From NCBI RefSeq assembly GCF_001889305.1, contig NZ_CP013074.1, positions 1,178,001-1,242,000 of the forward strand: a stretch of 64,000 bases of DNA, in the 5' to 3' direction. The DNA is from Dehalococcoides mccartyi. Lineage in GTDB: Bacteria > Chloroflexota > Dehalococcoidia > Dehalococcoidales > Dehalococcoidaceae. Below, in pieces: positions 36,065 to 44,704 of the stretch. Position numbers and translations under genes: made by a program. The notes under the pieces are model-generated. The model was given only the letters and a program-made list of their open reading frames with translations. It did no database searches and had not been told where the DNA came from. The stretch's first letter is position 1; every line of letters begins with the position of its first letter.

Positions 36065-36895
36065 CTAAAGGCCGTTTTGCTGTAAAAAACCGCGAAGCAG
36101 GCCGTTAAACGCCGACGGTTTTTCCAAAGCAGGCAAATGCCCGGCCTGTTTTATTTCCTGAAAAGAGGCCCGCGGGATTGCCTGGCTGAAACGTTCCCCG
36201 ATAACATGCATATCAGGAACATCATGTTCGCCTACCAGTACCAGTGTAGGTATTTTAAGGCTCAGGTAATCTTCGGCCTGAGGGCGTTTTAACCTTTGTT
36301 CCCGTTTACCGCCAATTACTGCCTGATAGTTTTCTTCCAGCATTTTCTTACACAACCGGTAGACACCCTTGTCTATATCTGCGTTTGTCCGGCCGTTACC
36401 AACCAGCCAAATTTGTAAATAAAGCTCTATGGCTTTGGTCTTCTGTCCAAGCGAAATCAGTTCGTCCAGCTGGCGGTCAAGGTCTAAAAATTTTTCATCT
36501 GTATTGCGGTAACCGCGCATGCATGGGTCTACCAGCACCAGAGCAGAAACCATATCTGGGTGGAAAAGAGCCAAATCCAGAGCGTACGTACCACCCACCG
36601 AATTGCCCACCAGCACCGCTTTGTCTACACGCAAAAGATGCAGCAGTTCCAGCACATCACGGTAGTAGTTAAAAATATCATCGGTAATAACGCTCTGCCC
36701 GTAACCGCGCATATCCGGTGCGATTACATGGTAGTCTTTGGCAAATTCGCTGAGCTGGTTATGCCAGGAACGGCTGTCCGTAATGCCGGCATGCATAAAT
36801 ACCAATGCCTTGCCGGTACCCGCCTCCCTATATGATAAATCTACCCCCGGCAAACGGGCTATCTGAGGTGCAAATTCATTTTCAGCTGCCATCAT
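36065..36895 (-). CDS. Alpha/beta hydrolase
   Basis: 276 residues. 'FMHAGITDSRSWHNQ' (oxyanion HG-like region), nucleophile elbow GNSVGGT, catalytic acid in GEHDVPDM and late His in QAGHLPALEKP. No signal peptide. Similar to haloalkane-dehalogenase/haloperoxidase-type hydrolases, but the substrate is unknown. The frame extends to 36943; the ATG at 36895 with AGGAGA upstream is the better start and overlaps the rarA end by 14 bp. Confidence 0.88.
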   Translation of the reverse strand: MMAAENEFAPQIARLPGVDLSYREAGTGKALVFMHAGITDSRSWHNQLSEFAKDYHVIAPDMRGYGQSVITDDIFNYYRDVLELLHLLRVDKAVLVGNSVGGTYALDLALFHPDMVSALVLVDPCMRGYRNTDEKFLDLDRQLDELISLGQKTKAIELYLQIWLVGNGRTNADIDKGVYRLCKKMLEENYQAVIGGKREQRLKRPQAEDYLSLKIPTLVLVGEHDVPDMHVIGERFSQAIPRASFQEIKQAGHLPALEKPSAFNGLLRGFLQQNGL

Positions 36896-38240
36896 GTTTT
36901 TCTCCTGTAGTTGTATCAGCTTTAGCATTTCCCCACCAGGCACGCAGCCTGTTTACGATATTAAGTTCATAACCCAGTTTACCCGGAAAATAAAACCGGC
37001 TGTTCTTGATAGCTTCAGGCAGATTTTGCTGCTTTACAAAGTGGTTCTGATAGTTATGGGCATATTTATAATCTTTGCCATAACCCAAATCTTTCATAAG
37101 GCCGGTTGGGGCATTGCGAAGGTGCAGCGGCACATCTGTCTGAGGGTTTCGGGCTATTTCCTTCTGGACACTGGAATAAGCTGCATATACGGAATTACTC
37201 TTGGGTGAAGTGGCCAGATAAATAACCGCTTCGGCCAGTGCCAGTTTGCCTTCGGGCATACCCAAGAAGTGGACTGCCTGCTGGGCGGCCATAGCTACCA
37301 CCAGCCCCTGCGGGTCAGCCAGACCCACGTCTTCGGTGGCAAAACGGATTACCCGGCGGGCAATATATAAAGGGTCTTCTCCCGCTTCCAGCATCCTGCC
37401 CAGCCAGTAAATAGCCGCATCCGGGTCAGAGCCTCTCATAGTTTTGTGCAGGGCTGAAATCAAATCGTAGTGCTGTTCGCCGCTTTTATCATACCGCAGG
37501 CTTTTCTTCTGGGCGGCATCTTCAACCTGGGGCAAGCCTACCACCCTCCAGCCGTCTTTGTCCGGCGGGGTGGTCATAACCGCCAGTTCCAGTATATTTA
37601 AAGCGATACGGGCATCACCCTGAGCAAAGCTGCTGATATGCTTTTCGGCATCCTCAAGCAATCTGGCATGGTAATTCCCTAAACCATTTTGGTCTTCCAA
37701 AGAACGCTTGAGAATAAGCGATATTTCTTTTTCGGAAAGGGGATTTAAGACATATACCTGAGCGCGGGAAAGAAGGGCTGAATTTACCTCAAACGAGGGG
37801 TTTTCAGTAGTAGCACCGATAAGCACCACTGTGCCATCCTCTACATAGGGCAAAATGGCATCCTGCTGGGATTTATTGAAACGGTGGATTTCATCTATAA
37901 AAAGGATAGTCCGCCTGCGTTCAAATTTCAGGCGTTCACGGGCTTCCTCTACCACCCGCCGCAAGTCCGCCACCCCGGCTGAAACGGCACTCAGTGCCGA
38001 AAAATGGGCATCCAGACGACGGGCAATTATATTCGCCAGAGTAGTTTTGCCTGAACCCGGCGGCCCCCAAAAAATGAGCGAGGGTATTTTGTCACCCTCT
38101 ATGGCCAGTCTGAGGGCGCGGCCTTCACCTATGAGGTGATCCTGCCCCACAAATTCAGACAGCCCCTCCGGACGCATTCTTGCAGCCAGCGGAGACTGGC
38201 TTTTTTTCAGTTTTTCAGCGCCTGCATCAAAAAGATCCAT
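36882..38240 (-). CDS. rarA: Replication-associated recombination protein A (MgsA)
   Basis: AAA+ ATPase that acts at stalled forks. Seen: 'RMRPEGLSEFVGQDHLIG', Walker A GPPGSGKTT, Walker B LFIDEIHRF, the sensor 'GATTENPSF', 'ARDA'-like FAQGDARIAL, and the C-terminal tetramerisation region 'MRGSDPDAAIYWLGRMLEAGEDP'. ATG at 38240 (GGAAAG 4 nt upstream) is preferred to 38255. About 452 residues, normal. It overlaps the upstream membrane gene by 14 bp, so the cluster is one transcript. Confidence 0.95.
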   Translation of the reverse strand: MDLFDAGAEKLKKSQSPLAARMRPEGLSEFVGQDHLIGEGRALRLAIEGDKIPSLIFWGPPGSGKTTLANIIARRLDAHFSALSAVSAGVADLRRVVEEARERLKFERRRTILFIDEIHRFNKSQQDAILPYVEDGTVVLIGATTENPSFEVNSALLSRAQVYVLNPLSEKEISLILKRSLEDQNGLGNYHARLLEDAEKHISSFAQGDARIALNILELAVMTTPPDKDGWRVVGLPQVEDAAQKKSLRYDKSGEQHYDLISALHKTMRGSDPDAAIYWLGRMLEAGEDPLYIARRVIRFATEDVGLADPQGLVVAMAAQQAVHFLGMPEGKLALAEAVIYLATSPKSNSVYAAYSSVQKEIARNPQTDVPLHLRNAPTGLMKDLGYGKDYKYAHNYQNHFVKQQNLPEAIKNSRFYFPGKLGYELNIVNRLRAWWGNAKADTTTGEKHDGS

Positions 38241-38775
38241 AATTCTTTCCGGCATGTTTACTGGCTATCAAAAGCACCTCATCCGGATGGTTGGTAGAAA
38301 TAACCAGCTTGCGGTATTTGCTGTTTACCAGGTTTATAGAAACTGTAGGCGTTTTGGGAGTGATACAAACCAGTATCCGCCCCTTTTTATCCCAGGTCAT
38401 ACGCACGCCATAGCCGCCGTAAAAATCACGGTTGCGACCGTTTATTTCAGCCGATTCCACATCCAGCCAGGGGAAGAAACGATTGAAATAACCGAAGCGT
38501 ATATAAATGCCTTCGGTAGAAAGGCTGATAAACATTTTGCGCATATTGTAGACCAGCAGTGTCACGCCCAGCATTACCAGAGCCATAAATATTACCAGCC
38601 AGTAAGGCACCTCATCCGCAGGCGTAGGCGGGTTGATGGCTAAATACCCCAGTAAGGATATTATAACCACACCTACAGCCGACTCAATAATAGCCATAAT
38701 CTCCATAACCCTGAAACGCAGTTCTTCCGAATATATCTCACTGGCGTAAAAAAGCCGGTTATCTATCTTTGACAT
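38227..38775 (-). CDS. Membrane protein with bacterial PH-like domain
   Basis: 182 residues. Two transmembrane helices (about 28-48 and 58-78) are followed by a beta-rich domain with 'GIYIRFGYFNRFFPWLDVE', which resembles bacterial PH (bPH) membrane proteins. Function unknown. It begins a short minus-strand unit with rarA and the hydrolase; the coupling by overlap suggests co-expression only. Confidence 0.7.
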   Translation of the reverse strand: MSKIDNRLFYASEIYSEELRFRVMEIMAIIESAVGVVIISLLGYLAINPPTPADEVPYWLVIFMALVMLGVTLLVYNMRKMFISLSTEGIYIRFGYFNRFFPWLDVESAEINGRNRDFYGGYGVRMTWDKKGRILVCITPKTPTVSINLVNSKYRKLVISTNHPDEVLLIASKHAGKNYGSF

Positions 38776-38788
38776 AAGTCTCCTATTA

Positions 38789-39064
38789 TCAGGGTATCCA
38801 GATACTTTGGGCGGTGATTATATCTGCCATGCCGGGCAGCACCAGCGGAGAAGAAGATTTTGTGTAAAAAGCCAGCCCCTTGAAACTGGTAAGGTACTGG
38901 TGTCCGGATGCCGGCCAGCCGGATTTGGCGGTAACTATGAGCGGGTCTTTTACCCTGTTAAGCAAAGACAAAAATTCCTGCGGCTCCAGGCGGACTATAA
39001 CCCCTGAGGCCTTGGTTGCCTGGGCGATGGCTGCATAAGCCCCGGCACCGCTTCCGTATGCCAT
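38789..39064 (-). CDS. Unknown protein, 91 residues
   Basis: A small protein with a Gly/Ala-rich helix at the start ('GSGAGAYAAIAQATKASG') and a beta-rich remainder ('DPLIVTAKSG', 'GLAFYTKSSSPL'). I recognise no family. It lies 13 nt before the PH-like membrane gene on the same strand, with GGAGG upstream of its ATG, so it heads the rarA transcript. Confidence 0.7.
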   Translation of the reverse strand: MAYGSGAGAYAAIAQATKASGVIVRLEPQEFLSLLNRVKDPLIVTAKSGWPASGHQYLTSFKGLAFYTKSSSPLVLPGMADIITAQSIWIP

Positions 39065-39180
39065 GTTAGTCTGCCTCCAGCTTATAAGCTAAACCAAGAA
39101 TAAACCAAAGGGAATTGTACCACAAGGCAGGCAAATTTACTTGTACCCGCCCGGCAAATATCCCCCGCCGTACTAAAATG

Positions 39181-40497
39181 CTAATGATATCTTTGCACTT
39201 CAAAACGATAAAGTTTTACCGGTGCATCTTCAGATATGCCAGCCTTCTGGCGGCAAATGGCTATCTGTTCTGACGGGGTATCCACCCCCTCCAAATCAGG
39301 CAGCAGCAGCCCCCTTAGGTGACCGCTTTCCACTATGACCCCGTACTTTTTGGCATCCAGACTGCCCTTATCTTCTATCGACTGGGGTGAAGCCAGCACA
39401 TCAACACTGTAACTTAAAAACGGCAACTCCCACTCTGACACAGGTTCAAAGCGGGGGTCTTTGCTTGAGGAACTTACGGCATTAGAGACAATCTCGTCTG
39501 CAATATTATCAAAGCGGGGTTCAAAAGTGCCTATGCAACCCCGGAGTTCTCCCAGTTTTTTAATGGATACAAATACCCCTGCCTCACCTGAAAGTTCAGC
39601 GGATATTTCGGCTGAAGGGGTAATAACTTTTTTCTCTCTGACAAAAGTCTCCACCGCCGCTCTGGCAAGTGTTACCTGGGGGGATTCTTCAGTTTGCTCA
39701 ACAACCAGACCTGCATACCCTACCACCTGATCCATGTGGTGAGTAATGTCGCCGCTAGTCTGGTAGGCCACCACTCTGGCTCTTTTAGCACCCATCTCTT
39801 TTACGGCAGTAAGCATGGCCGCAACCGGGGCATAACCGCACATGGTTATATGGTTTGCCTGTATCCTTTCCAGCATATCTGCGGCATCCAGCTTGACAAT
39901 GGCATCCAGTGCCATGCTGTCTTTCAAGTGAGCTTCTGCCTGAGGCTCGTAATGGGTCATATCTGACGAGGCAATAATTATCGCTTCCCGCCCTGTTTCC
40001 CTGAGAGCACTGGCAATGCCATGCCCGATATCTTCCAGTGTTTCAGTCTTACCGAAAGAGAGCGTTATGGGAACGATTTTTATATCCGGCTTAAAGTACT
40101 GGAGTATAGGTATCTGCACTTCTATAGAGTGTTCATACTGGTGGGCAGACGGGTCTGCCTTTATATGGCGGCAGTATTTCATGATAGAGTGGGCCAGCGG
40201 AGAGTCTATTTCCACCTCTCCCATAGGTGTCTGCCAGATACCCGAAGCCATTATGGCATATTCCGCCCCGATACCGGTATGGCTGGGTCCAAGTATGATA
40301 ACTGTCTCAGGCAAGTCCAAACGGGAGGCTACCGCCATGGCTACTCCTCCCGAATACGGGTAACCGGCATGAGGCATAACCGCACCTAAATACCGCTCCT
40401 TAGTCACCCCTTTTATTTCCAATGGGGTAATAACTGAACGAATTTTTTCTTTGCTGGCCGGATAATAACGTCCCGCCGCAGACGCTGGTCTTAACAT
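39181..40497 (-). CDS. AmmeMemoRadiSam system protein: Memo domain fused to AMMECR1 domain
   Basis: 438 residues. Residues about 1-265 are a Memo-type domain related to class III extradiol dioxygenases ('MPHAGYPYSGGVA', 'GPSHTGIG', 'EHSIEVQIP', 'SSDMTHYEP'). Residues about 275-435 are an AMMECR1 domain ('GVFVSIKKLGELRGCIGTFE'). With the radical SAM protein encoded just upstream it forms the three-component AmmeMemoRadiSam system, whose reaction is unknown. Its ATG overlaps the radical SAM stop by one base (TAATG). No signal peptide. Confidence 0.93.
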   Translation of the reverse strand: MLRPASAAGRYYPASKEKIRSVITPLEIKGVTKERYLGAVMPHAGYPYSGGVAMAVASRLDLPETVIILGPSHTGIGAEYAIMASGIWQTPMGEVEIDSPLAHSIMKYCRHIKADPSAHQYEHSIEVQIPILQYFKPDIKIVPITLSFGKTETLEDIGHGIASALRETGREAIIIASSDMTHYEPQAEAHLKDSMALDAIVKLDAADMLERIQANHITMCGYAPVAAMLTAVKEMGAKRARVVAYQTSGDITHHMDQVVGYAGLVVEQTEESPQVTLARAAVETFVREKKVITPSAEISAELSGEAGVFVSIKKLGELRGCIGTFEPRFDNIADEIVSNAVSSSSKDPRFEPVSEWELPFLSYSVDVLASPQSIEDKGSLDAKKYGVIVESGHLRGLLLPDLEGVDTPSEQIAICRQKAGISEDAPVKLYRFEVQRYH

Positions 40498-41534
40498 TAT
40501 TCACCTTCCGCCGGGGAAGAGAGCCGGATATAAAGCTTTGACTTACAACGCCGGCAGCAGTCATTTTCCAGCCCGCATATTTCACTGTCATAACCTTTGC
40601 GGCGGATAAGTACCTGCCCGCATTCAGAACAGATGGTAGTCTCGCTTTTATTTCCGGGCACATTCCCCATATATATATATTTCAGCCCTTCACCCTTACC
40701 TATCTCAACCGCTGTTTCCAGCGTCTCAATAGGTGTCGGGTGGATATCCTTCATATCCCGGCAGGGATAAAAACGGGTGACATGCCAGGGAGTAAGCTCC
40801 CCCAGACGGGTTTTTATCCAGCGGGCTATACCGGTAAGTTGTTCAGGGTCATCATTATACGTGGGAATAATATTTGTTACCACTTCCACATGCATGCCCC
40901 ACTGAGTTTTTGCTCTTTCAGTAATAGCCAGTATCTTTTCCCAATGCTGTATTTTAGATAACTTTTTATAAGTATCCGCTGTAAAACCCTTTATATCCAC
41001 CCGAAAAGCATCAAGATACGGGCCGATAGTATCCAATGCATCTGCGGTCATATAGCCATTGGTCACATATACGGTATATAAACCGCTGTTTTTGGCCAGA
41101 CGGGCACAATCCAGCGTATATTCAAACCAGACCGTAGGTTCGTTATAGGTAAAGGCCATACCTTGGCAATGGTATTCTTTTGCCATGTTAACAGCCTGTT
41201 CGGGCAAAAGGGTGCGGGAGCTGAAAAGCCTTTCATAGGTATCAGGACAGGCAATCTCCCAGTTCTGGCAGCCGGTACAGTGAAAGTTGCACCCCCAGCT
41301 GCCCAGCGAAAACACCTGACTGCCGGGATAAAAATGATAGAACGGCTTCTTTTCTATGGGGTCTACCGCTACCGAAGAAGTACGCCCGTAATTAAGGCTG
41401 AACAGAGAGCCGCTTATGTTTTGGTAGACCTGACAAACGCCCAAATGGTTGGGATTTATACGGCAATTCCACTGGCAGGTATGACAGCGGGTTACTCCGT
41501 TTGGCATCTTTTGGTAGAGCAGGGCTTCGTGCAT
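40497..41534 (-). CDS. AmmeMemoRadiSam system radical SAM enzyme
   Basis: 345 residues. Radical SAM CxxxCxxC at Cys82, Cys86 and Cys89 (GCNFHCTGCQ), an N-terminal cysteine cluster (Cys17, 20, 24 and 34) and a C-terminal zinc-ribbon-like set ('CSECG...CCRRC'). Related to pyruvate formate-lyase activating enzymes. The frame extends to 41582, but AAGGAA lies 5 nt before the ATG at 41534. Translationally coupled to the Memo-AMMECR1 gene. Confidence 0.93.
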   Translation of the reverse strand: MHEALLYQKMPNGVTRCHTCQWNCRINPNHLGVCQVYQNISGSLFSLNYGRTSSVAVDPIEKKPFYHFYPGSQVFSLGSWGCNFHCTGCQNWEIACPDTYERLFSSRTLLPEQAVNMAKEYHCQGMAFTYNEPTVWFEYTLDCARLAKNSGLYTVYVTNGYMTADALDTIGPYLDAFRVDIKGFTADTYKKLSKIQHWEKILAITERAKTQWGMHVEVVTNIIPTYNDDPEQLTGIARWIKTRLGELTPWHVTRFYPCRDMKDIHPTPIETLETAVEIGKGEGLKYIYMGNVPGNKSETTICSECGQVLIRRKGYDSEICGLENDCCRRCKSKLYIRLSSPAEGE

Positions 41535-41606
41535 AATCGTTCCTTCGAGTAAATTATAACACCACACCCTGATAAAAAACACGGCTTCAAGCCGGTCTGC
41601 AAAGCG

Positions 41607-42515
41607 TCAACTGAAAAGGTTCATCACAGCAATACCGCTTACAGTTAAAACCACCCCGCATATCTGGAATATCCGCAGTCTTCTGCCCGCAGGCCATTCC
41701 AAAAGGAAACCCGGTATCAGCCGCATTAACAGGAAAGCGTATACCAGCACAAACAGGGGACGGGCACTGGAGATTGCCGAAACCAGCGAAATAGGGCCAT
41801 GCTGTATAGACCAGAGAAGGAGCAGCATACCCCCGAACAGAAAAAGTTCATCTAAAACTATCAGGGAGTAACAAAGCACCGGCTTTGTAAGACCCTTCAG
41901 TTCAGAAAAAACACCCCTGCGGAGAGCTACCGCCAGCAGAAACAGGGCAAGGCATATACTGCTAACCCAGTAACTGTTCCAGAAGGTAATCACATCAAGC
42001 ACGTGTTTATTGATAATGTCAGACCCGGATATAAGCAGCCCCGCTAGTATCAGCAAAACCGTGGTCTTACTGAGGCGGAACGGCCCGCTATTGCCGTTTT
42101 TCCGGGCAGATACCAGTATAACTCCCCCCACTACCGCCAATATAGCCAACCACCTGAGCAAACCTATGCTTTCGCCCAGTAACGGCACTGCCATAAGGCT
42201 TACAAAAATGGGGTAAGAGTAATATATGGGTATAACCCGCGAAACTTCTTCAGTCTTCAAAGCAAACAGCATTATGTAAACAGAACAGGCACGCAGGATA
42301 CCGGCTGTAACCGCCAGCAAAATGATATCCGGGGGAGTACCCTCTGCAAAAGGAAATGCAAAAGCCAGCGGAATGTTGTAGATTACCATAAGGAGCCCTA
42401 CCGGCAGGATAAAGGCTTTTAGACTGGGAAATCTTTTTTGGAGAAGATGCCCGTCCAGAATATTCACCATGCTCAAAAGAGCAGTGGCCAGTAGAGCCGT
42501 AAAAAACCAAGACAT
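41607..42515 (-). CDS. EamA/DMT-family permease
   Basis: 302 residues with about ten hydrophobic helices in two repeats of five, the drug/metabolite transporter layout ('IPIYYSYPIFVSLMAVPLLGES', 'SAISSARPLFVLVYAFLLMR'). The substrate is unknown. No ribosome site is evident. It is upstream of the AmmeMemoRadiSam pair on the same strand (72 nt). Confidence 0.88.
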   Translation of the reverse strand: MSWFFTALLATALLSMVNILDGHLLQKRFPSLKAFILPVGLLMVIYNIPLAFAFPFAEGTPPDIILLAVTAGILRACSVYIMLFALKTEEVSRVIPIYYSYPIFVSLMAVPLLGESIGLLRWLAILAVVGGVILVSARKNGNSGPFRLSKTTVLLILAGLLISGSDIINKHVLDVITFWNSYWVSSICLALFLLAVALRRGVFSELKGLTKPVLCYSLIVLDELFLFGGMLLLLWSIQHGPISLVSAISSARPLFVLVYAFLLMRLIPGFLLEWPAGRRLRIFQICGVVLTVSGIAVMNLFS

Positions 42516-42694
42516 ATCTAAACGACTTAGTCTACACTATAATGGCATATTTTTAAATGCCTAAGTACCTGTCTCTTTCATAGTGTCAATATCACCTGTT
42601 TGCAGCTAAATACCACCCTGATTTTACCCGCCGTAATATATCCGATAAGTGGCCGTCAGGCATTTATCCAAGATGCCGTATCCTTTTACTGCGT

Positions 42695-42723
42695 TTGACT
42701 TTGGCAAGTATTGTCACTATACT
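42695..42723 (+). promoter_or_regulatory. Promoter of the initiator tRNA
   Basis: TTGACT and TATACT with 17-bp spacing, 16 bases before the mature tRNA. Confidence 0.75.
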
Positions 42724-42738
42724 ATCAGAGCATATTGA

Positions 42739-42813
42739 CGCGGGGTGGAGCAGTGGTAGCTCGTCGGGCTCATAACCCGAAGGCCATAGGTTCGAATCCT
42801 ATCCCCGCTACCA
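42739..42813 (+). tRNA. Initiator tRNA-Met (anticodon CAT)
   Basis: A 75-base cloverleaf: acceptor CGCGGGG/CCCCGCT, D stem GAGC/GCTC, anticodon loop CTCATAA, T arm ATAGG-TTCGAAT-CCTAT, A73 and an encoded CCA. Initiator marks are all visible: position 1-72 is an unpaired C-U, the anticodon stem ends in three G-C pairs (GGG/CCC), and the D stem has A11-U24. Confidence 0.95.
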
Positions 42814-42825
42814 ATTCTAAAGCTA

Positions 42826-42860
42826 AAAAGCCTTCCGGAAGAATACCGGGGGGCTTTTTC
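42826..42860 (+). terminator. Terminator after tRNA-fMet
   Basis: AAAAGCC...GGCTTTTT with an inner CCGG/CCGG helix and a small internal loop, ending in TTTTT. It overlaps the leader of the next small gene, whose ribosome site (AGGAGGG) follows directly. Confidence 0.7.
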
Positions 42861-42875
42861 TATAGGAGGGAAAAA

Positions 42876-43100
42876 ATGCTTAAAATCAGCGGCACCAAAA
42901 AAGAAGTGGCATACCTTACCATTAACTACAAGGACGGCACCAGAGAAACTCTGGATGACTATGCCCTGGTGGGATTAAGCGGTGAAACATGGTTCAGCCT
43001 GCTCCATGCCGAATTATCTGCGGATGATATGGTGGAGCTGAATAACCATATAGCTGACCTTACCTATAAAATACGGGATTTTCTGGATAAGAAAAAGTAA
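42876..43100 (+). CDS. Unknown protein, 74 residues
   Basis: Small protein with two or three strands and a C-terminal helix ('TKKEVAYLTINYKDGTRETL', 'YKIRDFLDKKK'). No family recognised. The frame is open through the tRNA, but the ATG at 42876 with AGGAGGG 5 nt upstream is the start. It probably receives read-through from the tRNA promoter; no other promoter is evident. Confidence 0.7.
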   Translation: MLKISGTKKEVAYLTINYKDGTRETLDDYALVGLSGETWFSLLHAELSADDMVELNNHIADLTYKIRDFLDKKK

Positions 43101-43142
43101 GCTTCCAGCTTAAATATCTTCTGGAATACTTCTTATAACAAT

Positions 43143-43171
43143 AAAGCCCGCCTTAAAAGCGGGCTTTTCTT
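43143..43171. terminator. Bidirectional terminator before yajQ end
   Basis: AAAGCCCGC/GCGGGCTTT stem with a 7-base loop and flanking A and T runs, between convergent genes. Confidence 0.85.
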
Positions 43172-43189
43172 GGTTCCTGGTATAAAAGC

Positions 43190-43681
43190 CTAGCGTTTCA
43201 TATTTACATATTGCAAGGGTACGTCAAAATCCTGCTGGCTGAGAAGACGCATTATCTCCTGCAGGTCATCTATCTGCTTGCCTGTTATGCGTATCTGCTC
43301 GCCTTGAATGGCAGAATCCAGCTTGAGCTTGGTAGATTTGATAAACTTGGTTATTCTGGAAGCGGTCTCTTTGGTTAGGCCGTCTTTTATTTTTATCTCG
43401 GTTTTGGCAGCACCCAGCGAAACGGTATGGGCATCCGCAATATCAAGACACTTGCTGTCCAGCTTGAAGCGGACGCACTGCTGAATCAGCGTTTCAATAA
43501 TAGCCTTCAGCTTGAACTCATCTTCAGCAACAATCTCTATTTTCTTGTCTTTGCGGTTCAGTTCCAGTTCATATTTGGCATTTTTAAAATCATAACGGTT
43601 GCCAAGGTCACGCTTGGCATTATTCACGGCATTGTCCATGGCTTGCATGTCTACCGTGCTTACCACATCTAGAGACGGCAT
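43190..43681 (-). CDS. yajQ: YajQ/DUF520 family nucleotide-binding protein
   Basis: 163 residues with two ferredoxin-like domains; 'MPSLDVVSTVDMQAMDNAV', 'RYDFKNAKYELELN', 'GLTKETASRITKFIK' and the terminal 'LLSQQDFDVPLQYVNMK' are typical. Homologs in Xanthomonas bind cyclic di-GMP, and others bind GTP or tRNA. Whether this one binds a nucleotide is unproven. AGGGGAGG precedes the ATG. Confidence 0.95.
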   Translation of the reverse strand: MPSLDVVSTVDMQAMDNAVNNAKRDLGNRYDFKNAKYELELNRKDKKIEIVAEDEFKLKAIIETLIQQCVRFKLDSKCLDIADAHTVSLGAAKTEIKIKDGLTKETASRITKFIKSTKLKLDSAIQGEQIRITGKQIDDLQEIMRLLSQQDFDVPLQYVNMKR

Positions 43682-43840
43682 ATATCCTCCCCTTCCAGCT
43701 TGTCCAATATTACTTCATTTTAGCACGTACAGGATTAAAATTCCGCAAATAAAAGCTGCAATAGATATTGTTATTTCGGCATACAAGGGCAATAATATAC
43801 CAATATATACCCGTCCAAATAGCTAAGGAGTATAAAAACC

Positions 43841-44296
43841 TTGATTCAGATTGAATACACTATGAACAAAAAACACCTCCGCATGTATATGATTGAAAGG
43901 CTTAAAGGTTGGGGCATATATATTTTGTGTGTGGGACTGCTGGGTATAGGGGTGGGTATCTGGGCAGAAGATCCGGATAATATAGCACTTATACTGGGTA
44001 TGCTGGTTTTCTTAGTTGTTATTGCATATTGCGGGTATGCTTTTCTAGTTAGAATAATAGCAAAAAATTCAAGCCCCACTGATAAGTGGGCTTTTAACGA
44101 AGACGGGATCCATCATGCTACCGCGACTGGTACAGGAATAATATACTGGACAGCTTTTAAGAAATGGCAAAAGAAAAAACATTTCTATTATCTGAAACGG
44201 AATATGCTAATCAGCCTGAATTTCCCTGTAGAAAGCATACCTGCCGAAAAACGCTTTGAATTTGAAGACTTGCTCAAGCGGAAAATAGGTAAATAA
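43841..44296 (+). CDS. Membrane protein, YcxB-like
   Basis: 151 residues. Two hydrophobic helices (about 23-43 and 46-70) are followed by a beta-rich tail with 'WAFNEDGIHHATATG', 'YWTAFKKWQKKKHFYYL' and 'IPAEKRFEFEDLLKRK', which matches YcxB-like C-terminal domains. Function unknown. TTG start with AAGGAG 10 nt upstream; an ATG at 43862 is an alternative. Confidence 0.75.
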   Translation: MIQIEYTMNKKHLRMYMIERLKGWGIYILCVGLLGIGVGIWAEDPDNIALILGMLVFLVVIAYCGYAFLVRIIAKNSSPTDKWAFNEDGIHHATATGTGIIYWTAFKKWQKKKHFYYLKRNMLISLNFPVESIPAEKRFEFEDLLKRKIGK

Positions 44297-44387
44297 AAGC
44301 GGCTTTAAATATTCTTGTTGCTATACTGGTTTTGGGATGGTTACGTAAAACCCAAAGGCGAAGAATAACAGCTGCAAAAGACCTCTT

Positions 44388-44600
44388 AAAACAAAAAAGA
44401 GGCCTTCAAACCTCTTAAAAAATAAGCTGGTCCTGCCGCTAGCCCGATTACGCTCAGGGCTCCGCCCACGGGAGGGGACCTGGATGATAATTAAGCCGCT
44501 CGGCGCCTCAACCGACAGCACCCTGATTTCCCCCGGCAGGACCAACAATGTCTATCAACTTTTTAATCTTCAGGAAGTTTAGCCTAACCTGAACTGGTGA
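44388..44600 (-). ncRNA. Candidate structured non-coding RNA (class unidentified)
   Basis: On the minus strand an RNA of about 210 nt is bounded by a promoter (44607-44635) and a terminator (AAGAGG/CCTCTT then T6GT4, 44388-44416). An 11-bp GC-rich helix (44534-44544 with 44428-44438) closes a multibranch core. Inside are GGGGA/TCCCC enclosing a GCTGTCGG/CCGAGCGGC hairpin, CTCC/GGAG, and AGCCC/GGGCT. No open reading frame fits within it. It lacks the SRP-RNA, RNase P and tmRNA core motifs; the closed rod with a bubble is vaguely 6S-like. The class is unknown to me. Confidence 0.6.
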
Positions 44601-44606
44601 TGCTAA

Positions 44607-44635
44607 ATTATGACAGAATTATTCTGTTTTGGCAA
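44607..44635 (-). promoter_or_regulatory. Promoter of the ncRNA with palindromic spacer
   Basis: TTGCCA and CATAAT are separated by 17 bp on the minus strand. The spacer contains the perfect inverted repeat ACAGAATTATTCTGT (7-bp arms), a possible operator. Confidence 0.6.
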
Positions 44636-44704
44636 TACCATTTAACCGTCAAATATGCCTGATTCTTAAATTTAATAAACCCAAGCACCAGACGCCACTA
44701 TATG

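Noticed and set aside
44321-44548. 75-codon minus-strand frame across the ncRNA candidate
   Set aside because: It runs through the terminator hairpin and its composition reflects the RNA helices; no ribosome site precedes it.
44388-44600. SRP RNA, RNase P RNA or tmRNA at the ncRNA locus
   Set aside because: None of the conserved cores (the SRP apical GGTCCGGAAGGAAGCAGC type, RNase P GAGGAAAGTCCGGGCTC type, or tmRNA tRNA-like ends) is present.
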